Shown here: positions 18,155-25,899 of the stretch, one piece after another
Layout: the number at the start of each line of letters is the position of its first letter
Position numbering within the stretch: position 1 is the stretch's first letter
Assembly (NCBI RefSeq): GCF_001904745.1
Contig: NZ_MRCD01000059.1
Coordinates: 1 to 56,576 of the forward strand
Source: Calothrix sp. HK-06
GTDB lineage: Bacteria; Cyanobacteriota; Cyanobacteriia; Cyanobacteriales; Nostocaceae
Direction: 5' to 3'
Length of the DNA stretch: 56,576 nucleotides
Notes under the pieces: model-generated
What the model was told of the DNA's origin: nothing
The model's database searches: none
What the model saw: only the letters and a program-made list of their open reading frames with translations
Program-made: the position numbers and the translations under genes

Positions 18155-18189
18155 GCGCGTTGATTAGTAACAATAACTTGGTTGGCGCC
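18070..18189. repeat. 120-bp duplicated gene junction, copy B
   Basis: Counterpart of 4982-5101, with about 7 differences in 120 bases. In this copy the DUF4058 gene is whole, while the convergent exporter gene survives only as a minus-strand tail of about a dozen codons. Confidence 0.9.
18151..18189 (-). pseudogene. ABC exporter, C-terminal remnant
   Basis: The minus strand reads GANQVIVTNQRAY, matching the end of the exporter at 5063-6832 (GADQVIVVNQRA), but its stop codon has been lost and nothing of the ATPase domain precedes it. It is the truncated partner of the duplicated junction. Confidence 0.65.
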
Positions 18190-18300
18190 GATCTGTTACG
18201 AAGACTGTTTTGAAGAGCTTTATTACAAAATTCCTTATACGCTGTCAGCGTCAGGTTATAGTTATTACTTTTAAATGTATATAAATAAGTTGGTATTACT

Positions 18301-18405
18301 GGCAACGGATACAACAGATGTAACGGATGGGTAATTAGATAAGACGTGATTAATCACGTCTCTACCGTTGCATCTGTTACATCCGTTAATAATCTGTTGC
18401 CAAGT
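18301..18405. repeat. MITE-like inverted repeat with central 20-bp palindrome
   Basis: Left part GGCAACGGATACAACAGATG plus TAACGGATGG; right part is its approximate reverse complement (18366-18405). Between them is a perfect palindrome AGACGTGATTAATCACGTCT at 18342-18361. The hairpin may also serve as a bidirectional transcription stop between the DUF4058 and ExbD genes. Confidence 0.75.
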
Positions 18406-18408
18406 TTG

Positions 18409-18816
18409 CTATTTCGGACTTTGAGTTGCAATGGCTAATTTGGCGCCTTTTACCTGACGCACTTTATCCATCACCTCAACAATCTCACCGTGTTCTACCG
18501 TTTTATCAGCATTAATAATCACTACCGATTCTGGATTGGCGCCTACTAATGTACGCACTTGCTCGGTTAAAGCATCAATGGCAGTTGGAACTTTATTTAC
18601 GCTGACTTGACCGTCTGCATCGACTGTCACAGTGATTTTAGTAGGAATTTGCGATTTTTGTGAGGTTGCTGCTTGCGGTAAGTTTACTGGTAAACCTTCT
18701 TGCCGTGTTAAGAATAATGTTGACATGATAAAAAACGTCAAAATCGCGAATATCACGTCAATCATTGGCACAATATTAATTTGTGCTGGAATATCTGCCT
18801 CATCTTGTAATCGCAT
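18409..18816 (-). CDS. exbD: ExbD, biopolymer transport protein
   Basis: A 135-residue inner-membrane protein with one N-terminal helix. The pattern INIVPMIDVIFAILTFFIMS contains the membrane aspartate used for proton-driven energisation. The C-terminal periplasmic domain carries VVINADKTVEHGEIVEVMD, typical of ExbD/TolR. It overlaps ExbB by 17 bases. With ExbB and TonB (19800) it powers the outer-membrane receptor. Confidence 0.93.
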   Translation of the reverse strand: MRLQDEADIPAQINIVPMIDVIFAILTFFIMSTLFLTRQEGLPVNLPQAATSQKSQIPTKITVTVDADGQVSVNKVPTAIDALTEQVRTLVGANPESVVIINADKTVEHGEIVEVMDKVRQVKGAKLAIATQSPK

Positions 18817-19456
18817 AATTTCTATCCCCCTCTTTCTCGTAACGACGACGATAAAGTAGCTCTAACTGCCCACCGTATTCTTGCATGAACGCGATTTGAC
18901 GTTGATATAGTCCTCGGAAAGTATTAGAAAACATTAAGGTGAAAATCGCAACAATTAATCCTGATGCAGTAGACACTAGCGCTTCACTAATACCTGATGT
19001 TACACCAGCAGTCTTTGTACCACCTACATCACCTAAATTAAGTGAAGCAAACGATGCAATTAATCCTAATACAGTTCCTAACAAACCTAACAGCGGCGCC
19101 AAAGAAATAATAGTCTCGAATATATTATTGAATCGCTTCATAATCGGAATTTCTGCTTGCGCTTCACTTTCGAGTGCCAAACGAAATTCCTCTGGATTAG
19201 CTCCTTCTAACTCTAGTGCAGATAGAAAAATACGCGCGATTGGTAAATCTGTATTCTTTTGCAGTTTATCCAACGCACCAACGACGTTATCCAAGCGGTA
19301 AAGATTTAAGACTTCGCGGACTACTTTATTCTGACGATGGGTAATACGATACCAAAAACGAACTCGCTCGATAATTAGCGCAATTGCAGCAACGCTGAAA
19401 CCCAGCAGGGGCCACATGACAATACCACCAGCGGCAAATAACTTATCTATTCCCAT
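18800..19456 (-). CDS. exbB: ExbB, MotA/TolQ/ExbB proton channel
   Basis: A 218-residue inner-membrane protein with three membrane segments. The conserved channel region reads LAPLLGLLGTVLGLIASF, followed by GISEALVSTASGLIVAIFTL, both diagnostic of the MotA/TolQ/ExbB family. It is the first gene of the ExbB-ExbD pair and is divergent from TonB, with a 343-base control region between them. Confidence 0.94.
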   Translation of the reverse strand: MGIDKLFAAGGIVMWPLLGFSVAAIALIIERVRFWYRITHRQNKVVREVLNLYRLDNVVGALDKLQKNTDLPIARIFLSALELEGANPEEFRLALESEAQAEIPIMKRFNNIFETIISLAPLLGLLGTVLGLIASFASLNLGDVGGTKTAGVTSGISEALVSTASGLIVAIFTLMFSNTFRGLYQRQIAFMQEYGGQLELLYRRRYEKEGDRNYAITR

Positions 19457-19799
19457 ATCCTCCCATATCCTCTTATAAATCTCAGATTTGCACTTGGCTA
19501 CAAGGGTTTTAAACTACAAAACACATTGTCAACAAAATTTGAAATATGTTGCAATAACATCTCATCTTTATGTATATCATAATGACAGCAAGTTACAATT
19601 TTTTTCAAGCTCGATTTGTATCAATTGTGTAAAGCGTCGCTATGCTTATTGAAGGTGGAAAAGTAAAAACACCTGGAAGTCTTGCTATAGCGTCATTTAT
19701 GCTTTTGTAGCTAGTCGCGAAAAAAGCGCTAGTTTGCCAGTTGACTTATTAATTACATAACTTTATAGTACATATAGTGAGAATAAGTAGCAATAAATT
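19457..19799. promoter_or_regulatory. Divergent control region between exbB and tonB
   Basis: A 343-base non-coding, AT-rich stretch between the divergent exbB and tonB genes. Near its right end (19776-19796) AGTGAGAATAAGTAGCAATA resembles a FurA-type site, about 5 bases before the tonB ATG. No open frame of interest was seen. Confidence 0.4.
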
Positions 19800-21686
19800 A
19801 TGAGTTTCTCCAACACCGCTTTTAATCAACGTGAAAAAGAATCTAAGGCTCTGAGGGGTTTTCTAACTCTGAGTCTAATTGGTTCTTTGGGTATACATGT
19901 AGGCGTATTAGCTTCCGGTATTGGAAATTATCTAACTAGGGCGCCTGAAGTGAGTGAAGACCCAATAGAATTTGCGGTTGTTGATACTCCGTCGGAGAAA
20001 CCAAAAGAAGAACCTTTGGAGAAACCAAAAGAGACTGCAAAACTAGAACAAGACACGAAAGTTCTGACAAGTTCGGCAAGTAAACCTTCAACAGAAGGAA
20101 TAGTATCTAACAATACAAAAATTGAGTCACAAACAAAAATAGAATCTCCTTCTGTACCAAAACCCGTACCAATACCAATACCAGTACCGCAAAAACAAAC
20201 AGTAGTGCCACCTCAACCAACACAAAGAATAGTTGAGGAAGCAAAGGTAGTACAGCCAGAAAAAATTCAACCCAAAGTTGAACGAGCAACAACCCAAAAT
20301 ACAAATGAGGAAAGACCAACACAACCACGTCAAGTTGCATCATCAAATAGTAATCCAGTTCGTATCAACACCAATATATCTTCGCAATCTACGAATACTC
20401 CGAGCCAAAATAATAATTCTGATGCACTACGCGAAACCCTGCGTGGTGTAAGAGACTCACGTAGCCAAAGTGTTGCCAGCAGTGCCGAAGGTTCAGGAAC
20501 ACCAGGTAATGGAGATACAGGAACCCGTGGAAGTGGTGCCTCTGGTACTACTGCATTAACAGGTAGTGGTACGGGTATTACAAGTAGCACAGGAACAGGT
20601 GGAGGAAATGGTGGCACAGGTACTACTGGGGCTGGTACAAGTGGCAGTGGTGGTACTGGTACTACTGGTTCAGGTTTAGGCAGAACTGGAAATGGTGGCG
20701 GTGCAGGTATTGCTTTAAACCCTGGTGATGGTGGTACTGCTACACGTAATTCAGAAGGTAATGGTATGCAACGAGTTGCGGCGGCGCCCACAACTCCCAA
20801 ATTACCAAGCAACAGTGGAGACGACGATAACTCACGCCGTAGCGGTGATGGTCGTGCTGCCTGTCGCGAATGTAAAGTTAAATACTCAGAACGTGCCCGT
20901 CGTCGAGGAGCAGAAGGACGAGTAGAAGTATCTGTTGATACAGATAATGAGGGTAGAGTTACCAATGTAAGGTTAGCTCGTTCGAGTGGAGATAGAGACC
21001 TTGACGAAGAAACCCTAAGACAAGCGCGCGAGTGGAAGTTAAAGCCTTCCGAAAGCGGTAGACAAGGAGTAAATATTGGTACAGAGTTTGCAATTTCTGG
21101 TTCACGACGTTATCGTGATGTGCAAAAACGTCGGCAAGAGCGTGAAGAGCGTTCAAGACAGGAGCAAGTAGCATCCAATAGTGATAGTAATGAATCAAGT
21201 ACACCAAGACGCAGGCGCCGTATATTAGAAGCTTCAACAAATACTGCAACCAGCGATGTACCAACAACATCAACAAGACGGCGCCGCACCTTTGACACAT
21301 CATCACAGCAAGCATCTTCTAATTCATCTGAGTCAACAAGTAATAGATTAAACCGTCGTTTACGTCGTCAAACTGAAGTTACTTCAGCACCAGAAACTAC
21401 TCCTAGACGAGTACGACGTTCTTCGGAAGGAGAAAATTCTATCGGTAGTCGCTTGCGTCCTCGTACAGAAAGTGCATCATCAACTGAGTCAACACCACGT
21501 CGGCGCCGGGAAGTTACAGCCGATGTCCGAACATCTGGTGAAACACGACCAACTCGCAGACGGCGCCGGGAATTTAATCAATCTTCTCCAGCATCCGATT
21601 CCAGTAGTCGTTTACGCAATGCACTACGTCGGAGTCGTGAATCTGCACCTGCCGCTGCTCCCAGCACTGGTAGTACAGAAGAATAA
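19800..21686 (+). CDS. tonB: TonB-like energy transducer with long basic tail
   Basis: A 628-residue TonB. It has a short cytoplasmic lead and one membrane helix (about residues 20-45), then a Glu/Lys/Pro-rich stretch (PKPVPIPIPVP near 120) and a Gly/Thr/Ser-rich linker (about 225-325). The TonB C-terminal domain (about 350-430) has GRVEVSVDTDNEGRVTNVRL then LRQAREWKLKPS, the receptor-contacting fold. Unusually, this domain is not at the end: about 195 more residues follow, rich in Ser, Thr and Arg clusters (TPRRRRR, STRRRRT, TRRRRRE). Classical TonB ends with this domain. The tail is very basic and probably disordered in the periplasm. It may bind peptidoglycan or the acidic outer-membrane surface, but that is a guess. 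Confidence 0.88.
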   Translation: MSFSNTAFNQREKESKALRGFLTLSLIGSLGIHVGVLASGIGNYLTRAPEVSEDPIEFAVVDTPSEKPKEEPLEKPKETAKLEQDTKVLTSSASKPSTEGIVSNNTKIESQTKIESPSVPKPVPIPIPVPQKQTVVPPQPTQRIVEEAKVVQPEKIQPKVERATTQNTNEERPTQPRQVASSNSNPVRINTNISSQSTNTPSQNNNSDALRETLRGVRDSRSQSVASSAEGSGTPGNGDTGTRGSGASGTTALTGSGTGITSSTGTGGGNGGTGTTGAGTSGSGGTGTTGSGLGRTGNGGGAGIALNPGDGGTATRNSEGNGMQRVAAAPTTPKLPSNSGDDDNSRRSGDGRAACRECKVKYSERARRRGAEGRVEVSVDTDNEGRVTNVRLARSSGDRDLDEETLRQAREWKLKPSESGRQGVNIGTEFAISGSRRYRDVQKRRQEREERSRQEQVASNSDSNESSTPRRRRRILEASTNTATSDVPTTSTRRRRTFDTSSQQASSNSSESTSNRLNRRLRRQTEVTSAPETTPRRVRRSSEGENSIGSRLRPRTESASSTESTPRRRREVTADVRTSGETRPTRRRRREFNQSSPASDSSSRLRNALRRSRESAPAAAPSTGSTEE

Positions 21687-21802
21687 CTTTTTATATCCCG
21701 TAACCTCCTCATTAATTTCACACTCTTGTGGCACAGGTGTCCTCGCCTGTGCAGTCATATATTTTTTAACCACAGAATACATACATATGGTAGACTCGCA
21801 GC

Positions 21803-22009
21803 GTGTATATTAAAACAGAAGCTTGGGATGGATATTTAAATGCGGTTCCTTATCTAGAAAAAATGTCCCCCAATGCAACTGCCATGCAAAAATGGGGTGA
21901 AGTTGAAAATGTCGATCCATTGGTAGCTTTTTTGTGTTCTCAAGAAAGCGGTTTTATTACGGGTTAGCATATCTATGTTGACGGTAGTGTTCAACTATCT
22001 TTATTTTGA
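21803..22009 (+). pseudogene. Short-chain dehydrogenase, C-terminal remnant
   Basis: The frame reads YIKTEAWDGYLNAVPYLEKM, then WGEVENVDPLVAFLCSQESG and FITG-stop-HIYVDGSVQLSLF. This is the end of a classical SDR (…LVAFLCSDEASFITGQ.IYVDG). A TAG replaces the usual glutamine codon after FITG, and the Rossmann-fold and catalytic parts are missing upstream. Confidence 0.75.
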
Positions 22010-22378
22010 AATATCCATAAAATGAGTAAAAATTTGAAAATGTGAACCGTGGTTCACATTTTCACTGACGCTTAATTTAAAGTGTATAAAGTAACAAACT
22101 GTACTGATATTTAGAAAAAACATCCTTAGCAAATTAGAATGCTAAGGACTGTATATAAATATTCTCTCCTGTTATATATATCTCGGAAGTCAAGGAAGTT
22201 ATGCAAGATATAATCAATGTATATTTATTTGCTATACGTCAAAATAAAAAGTCGAGTTTTTCTAAATATAAATACGCAAATTTCTTGTTTCTTGTATGAA
22301 TAATTACTAACTTTGTGCGTGACCCCTACAAGCCTTATAATTACGTTGAAGTTTTTTGTTGGGGTCACGACCCTACTC
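22010..22378. other. Non-coding region with two strong inverted repeats
   Basis: No gene. At 22036-22063 a hairpin has 13-base arms (GAAAATGTGAACC / GGTTCACATTTTC) and a 2-base loop, which may end transcription past the tonB side. At 22318-22369 CGTGACCCC pairs with GGGGTCACG across a 34-base loop, just after the glycosyltransferase stop on the other strand. Confidence 0.6.
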
Positions 22379-23548
22379 TTATGCAATAATTTCCCGATAA
22401 TATTCTACCATTCGGCGCCCAATTGCGTCCCAGCTAAATGAATTCAAAGCACATTCTTTTGCGTTAGCTCCTCGTTTTATTCTTTCTTCGGGGTTTTGCA
22501 GTGCTTGAATAATAGCTTCGGTAAGGGAGTCAACTTCTGTTTTACTTACCCATCCCGATTGACTATTATATATTTCATGCCATATATGTACTTGGTCAGA
22601 GATAACTACGGGTTTACCTGCAACCATTGCTTCTGCTACTGCTATACCAAAGTTTTCATAGTATGAGGGTAATACAAATATGTCGGATGCTTCGAGTAGT
22701 GCTGATTTGGAGGCGCCTGTAACAAACCCGGTAATGGTAGTATGTGGATGTAAGGGTGAATTTTCTAATTGTGTTCTAATGGATGCTTCGTAATTGGGGT
22801 CTTGGGGATTTGTACCAGCTAGGATAAAATGAAAGTCCAATTTTTTTGCTTGAATTCTTTCTAAGGCGGGTATTAACAAGTCTAAACCCTTTTTAGGGTC
22901 TATCCGCGACATAAATAATATTATTGGCACATTTTCTGGTATACGATATTTAGAACGAATGTTTTCTTCACTTTGACTCACTGATGGTGTTACACCTAGT
23001 GGCAATATAATATCCCGCGTTTTTACTCCAAATCGTTCTGATACTTTTGCCTCCTGATTACTGGTAAAATGTAAAGCCGAGGCGCCTGCAATGTTAGAAC
23101 GTTCCAAGAATGCTGCATATATTTTTTTGAGGTATTTCTTTTTACGCAGGTCAGCAGGGTCAAGTGTACCTAGTGGACGCAATATATAAGGTAACTTGTT
23201 TTGACGACATATTGCCGCTGCTGCACTTGTAACCGGAGAAAATAATGCATGAAGATGTGCTACATCATATTCATGTGCATATTCATTTAACCATTTTAGT
23301 AATGAAAGCGAAAACTTATAACGACGAAACGGTGAACAACGAAAATAAATTATTTCATACCCGTCTAGCTTTATCGGTTGCTGCAAAGGTACATCTAAAG
23401 GTTTCTGTCCTATGTCACCATTACTGTCTGTTGTTAGTATAGTCACTTCGGTGCCATGTTTTACTAACGCAGGCGCCAGTCCCAACACCATTTGGCTCGG
23501 CCCACCATATATTAATGATATGGATGGCACTATTTGCAATATTTTCAT
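22379..23548 (-). CDS. hpsP: Glycosyltransferase family 4, probable HpsP
   Basis: A 389-residue GT-B glycosyltransferase. The N-terminal domain begins MKILQIVPSISLIYGGPSQM, with the glycine-rich acceptor loop. The C-terminal GT4 domain has ILFMSRIDPKKGLDLLIPAL near residue 210 and the sugar-nucleotide site PSYYENFGIAVAEAMVAGKP near 295. It would add a sugar to a membrane-linked glycan on the cytoplasmic side. It is last in a minus-strand run of ligase-like protein, GT2, GT4 and GT4, which in order and type fits the hpsL-N-O-P part of the hormogonium polysaccharide locus known from Nostoc punctiforme. The gap to the preceding gene is 4 bases. The family is sure; the symbol rests on order and resemblance. 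Confidence 0.75.
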   Translation of the reverse strand: MKILQIVPSISLIYGGPSQMVLGLAPALVKHGTEVTILTTDSNGDIGQKPLDVPLQQPIKLDGYEIIYFRCSPFRRYKFSLSLLKWLNEYAHEYDVAHLHALFSPVTSAAAAICRQNKLPYILRPLGTLDPADLRKKKYLKKIYAAFLERSNIAGASALHFTSNQEAKVSERFGVKTRDIILPLGVTPSVSQSEENIRSKYRIPENVPIILFMSRIDPKKGLDLLIPALERIQAKKLDFHFILAGTNPQDPNYEASIRTQLENSPLHPHTTITGFVTGASKSALLEASDIFVLPSYYENFGIAVAEAMVAGKPVVISDQVHIWHEIYNSQSGWVSKTEVDSLTEAIIQALQNPEERIKRGANAKECALNSFSWDAIGRRMVEYYREIIA

Positions 23549-23552
23549 TTAG

Positions 23553-24728
23553 TTAATATTTAGTTAATATTTCTTTATAAAAGTCTAACTGCTGTTTCGC
23601 CAAAGCTGTATTAGTATATTGTGACATCGCTTTGGCATAACCCAATTGTCCCAAATTATGCGCTAACTCCGGGTCTTCCATCAACGCAGTTAAACAACTC
23701 GCTAGCTTTTCTACATCCCCTTCCGGAAATATCATCCCAGTTTTCCCAATCACGTGAGGTATTTCCCCAGAATCTGAACCTATCACTGGTGTTTGACATG
23801 CCATCGCCTCTATTATCACATGTCCAAATTGCTCTTTCCAACCGACTGACGTTAAAGTTTTGAATTTATATGTTGTTTCTGATGGCAATACTAAAGTACT
23901 CATCAAATTAATATAATTACAGACTTCGTGATGCGGTACACTTTCAACGATAATTATTCTATCTTCTAAATTAGCTGCACGTGCTTTCTGTAATAATTCA
24001 TCTTTGAGTTCTCCTCTTCCCAATAACAAACACTTCCATTCTTTATGCTTTATTGTTTCTAACGCACTTAATAACGTCATTATTCCTTTTTCTGGTACAA
24101 ATCTACCAACAAAACCAATAATAAACTCACCTAGTTTGATATTTAATTTTTCAGCAAGTTCGGGTTGAAGTTTGGGGGTAAAGAGATTTTCATCGACTCC
24201 TAATTGTGGCATAACTTTGATTTTGCCGTTATATCCACGTTGAGTGAGTATTTCGGCGCCGTCTTGGTTGCCTGATATAATACCGTGAGTATTATCTAAA
24301 TTATATTTTTCAAGTAGGGAAGCGACTTTGTTGAGTTGGTATGGTAAGTTCCACCAAGTAAAGAAGACGTTTTTAGCTTTGAGTCCTAAAAGTTTGTTTA
24401 AGGTTATGAATTGAGCATAGCCCAAACTTTTGGCACCTTGCTCAACCTGAATTATATCAGGACGGAATGATTTAAGTAAGGGTATTAAATCGGCACCGAA
24501 TGTCAGTAAACCTTGATGGTTTTGACTAAAGTTGGAAACGGGGACTATACGGAAGTTACCCTCGTTTTTATATTGGGTTTCGATGATTTTGTTTTGAACT
24601 CCACCAGGTTTCCATCGTTTGGGTACGACAACCGTCACCTCGGTGTTCTCTTCGAGTTGGGCAAGTGCGCGGAGTTTTTCGCAGTTGAGGTCTACTATAT
24701 ATGTATGGCTGACAATTAATATTTTCAT
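23553..24728 (-). CDS. hpsO: Glycosyltransferase family 4, probable HpsO
   Basis: A 391-residue GT4 enzyme. It starts MKILIVSHTYIVDLNCEKLR and has the donor-binding half with FIGFVGRFVPEKGIMTLLSA near residue 205 and FGHVIIEAMACQTPVIGSDS near 310, including the conserved EX7E-type glutamate pair region. It should transfer a nucleotide-activated sugar to the growing exopolysaccharide unit. It is separated from the upstream GT2 gene by 78 bases that hold a heptameric tandem repeat and hairpin, so its transcription may be partly attenuated there. The symbol is inferred from gene order within the hps-like cluster. Confidence 0.75.
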   Translation of the reverse strand: MKILIVSHTYIVDLNCEKLRALAQLEENTEVTVVVPKRWKPGGVQNKIIETQYKNEGNFRIVPVSNFSQNHQGLLTFGADLIPLLKSFRPDIIQVEQGAKSLGYAQFITLNKLLGLKAKNVFFTWWNLPYQLNKVASLLEKYNLDNTHGIISGNQDGAEILTQRGYNGKIKVMPQLGVDENLFTPKLQPELAEKLNIKLGEFIIGFVGRFVPEKGIMTLLSALETIKHKEWKCLLLGRGELKDELLQKARAANLEDRIIIVESVPHHEVCNYINLMSTLVLPSETTYKFKTLTSVGWKEQFGHVIIEAMACQTPVIGSDSGEIPHVIGKTGMIFPEGDVEKLASCLTALMEDPELAHNLGQLGYAKAMSQYTNTALAKQQLDFYKEILTKY

Positions 24729-24735
24729 GGTTTTA

Positions 24736-24796
24736 TAGTTAGCGGTTAGCGGTTAGTGATTAGCGGTTAGCTAAAAACTAAAAACTAACCGCTTGG
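24736..24796. repeat. Heptamer short tandem repeat (GTTAGCG) with hairpin
   Basis: About five units of GTTAGCG or one-base variants (GTTAGTG, ATTAGCG) are followed by CTAAAAACTAAAAACTAACC, whose end pairs with the last units (AGCGGTTAG / CTAACCGCT). This is a typical cyanobacterial STRR, placed between hpsN and hpsO. Confidence 0.8.
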
Positions 24797-24806
24797 GGAA
24801 ATAAAT

Positions 24807-25814
24807 TCAGGCACCTACAGTATCATCTAAGTGGGTATATATTTGTCCATCATTCCATTTGGACTGAACAACAGTACCTAAAGCTTTAAAGAATCCGAGG
24901 GTGTAGAAAATGAAGCGCGTTAATATTTTAATAGGGGAACCGCTTTTATGACAAGGTGGGCGCCCAAGTACATGGCAGTCGAATAAACGCGCGTATAATC
25001 TTAGTGCCTGGTTTGCGGTAAGATTTTTTAAACCCATCAAAAAATGATTATGGTAAAAGGTGAGTTGATATTTTGGTGAACGTGTACTGATATCGTGACA
25101 ACCACCCGTTTCTTCCCCAATATGAATAAGATGTGCTTCGGGGTCGTACCAAATTTTATATCCTGTTTGACGTAATCTTAAACAAAAGTCTGATTCTTCC
25201 CGTACTGCACTACCACGAAATCTTTCATCAAAGTGTAAACCGTGTTTGAAAAAGATTTCACGACGAAACGACATGTTACATCCCCTTGCGGTTAATACTT
25301 GTTGGGGTTTGACGGTGTGAACTAGGTCGATATAATACCAAGCAATACCTGGATCCATTGCTTGGGGTGGTAAATAGTCAATGCTTTTATAGTTTGCGTC
25401 ACCTTGAGTACGACCAACAGAAGCATCTGCCATTTTCATTCTGTCAAATACTCTTCCTGCTACGGCGCCTACTTCTGGTTTATCGATAAAGTTTTGAGCG
25501 TGAGCCTTTAAAAATCCAGGTTCCACTTTTACGTCATCATCGATAAATAAGATTATCTCACCAATTGAGCGTCGCACCGCATAATTTCTGGCGCCGGGTA
25601 AACTTGCCCAGTTCAAACGAAACCATTTAATTTTGCTTTGTTTGGTTTGTTGCTGTAAATAAGTTTCTATTTCAGATTTATGTTGGGGGGTTTGGTCTAC
25701 AACAATAATTTCGTAGTTAGGATAATCTTGGTTTAAAATATCATCGATACTGTCGCGTAAAGGTTCTTCACGCCCATAAGTCGGTATAATTACTGAAATA
25801 TACGGTAAATTCAT
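24807..25814 (-). CDS. hpsN: Glycosyltransferase family 2, probable HpsN
   Basis: A 335-residue GT-A fold enzyme. It begins with the GT2 signature ISVIIPTYGREEPLRDSIDD and has IILFIDDDVKVEPGFL with the metal-binding DDD motif near residue 93. RGCNMSFRREIFFKHG and the catalytic-base region REESDFCLRLRQTGYKIW follow. It probably transfers the first or a branching sugar for the cell-surface polysaccharide. It is downstream of the O-antigen-ligase-like gene. GT2 assignment is firm; the hps symbol is by synteny. Confidence 0.7.
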   Translation of the reverse strand: MNLPYISVIIPTYGREEPLRDSIDDILNQDYPNYEIIVVDQTPQHKSEIETYLQQQTKQSKIKWFRLNWASLPGARNYAVRRSIGEIILFIDDDVKVEPGFLKAHAQNFIDKPEVGAVAGRVFDRMKMADASVGRTQGDANYKSIDYLPPQAMDPGIAWYYIDLVHTVKPQQVLTARGCNMSFRREIFFKHGLHFDERFRGSAVREESDFCLRLRQTGYKIWYDPEAHLIHIGEETGGCHDISTRSPKYQLTFYHNHFLMGLKNLTANQALRLYARLFDCHVLGRPPCHKSGSPIKILTRFIFYTLGFFKALGTVVQSKWNDGQIYTHLDDTVGA

Positions 25815-25899
25815 TTTAACTCATAACTCCTAACTAATGTACGGGCGGGTTTATTTATATCTTGGGAAATAATGTAAAATTTAGGTGAACCCGCCCCTC

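Noticed and set aside
20107-20965. Long minus-strand frames opposite tonB
   Set aside because: They mirror the Pro/Gly-rich low-complexity linker of TonB and have no family pattern or ribosome site.
1-21686. Siderophore biosynthesis cluster
   Set aside because: Only transport and regulation genes are present. No NRPS, PKS or IucA/IucC-type synthetase is encoded in the window.
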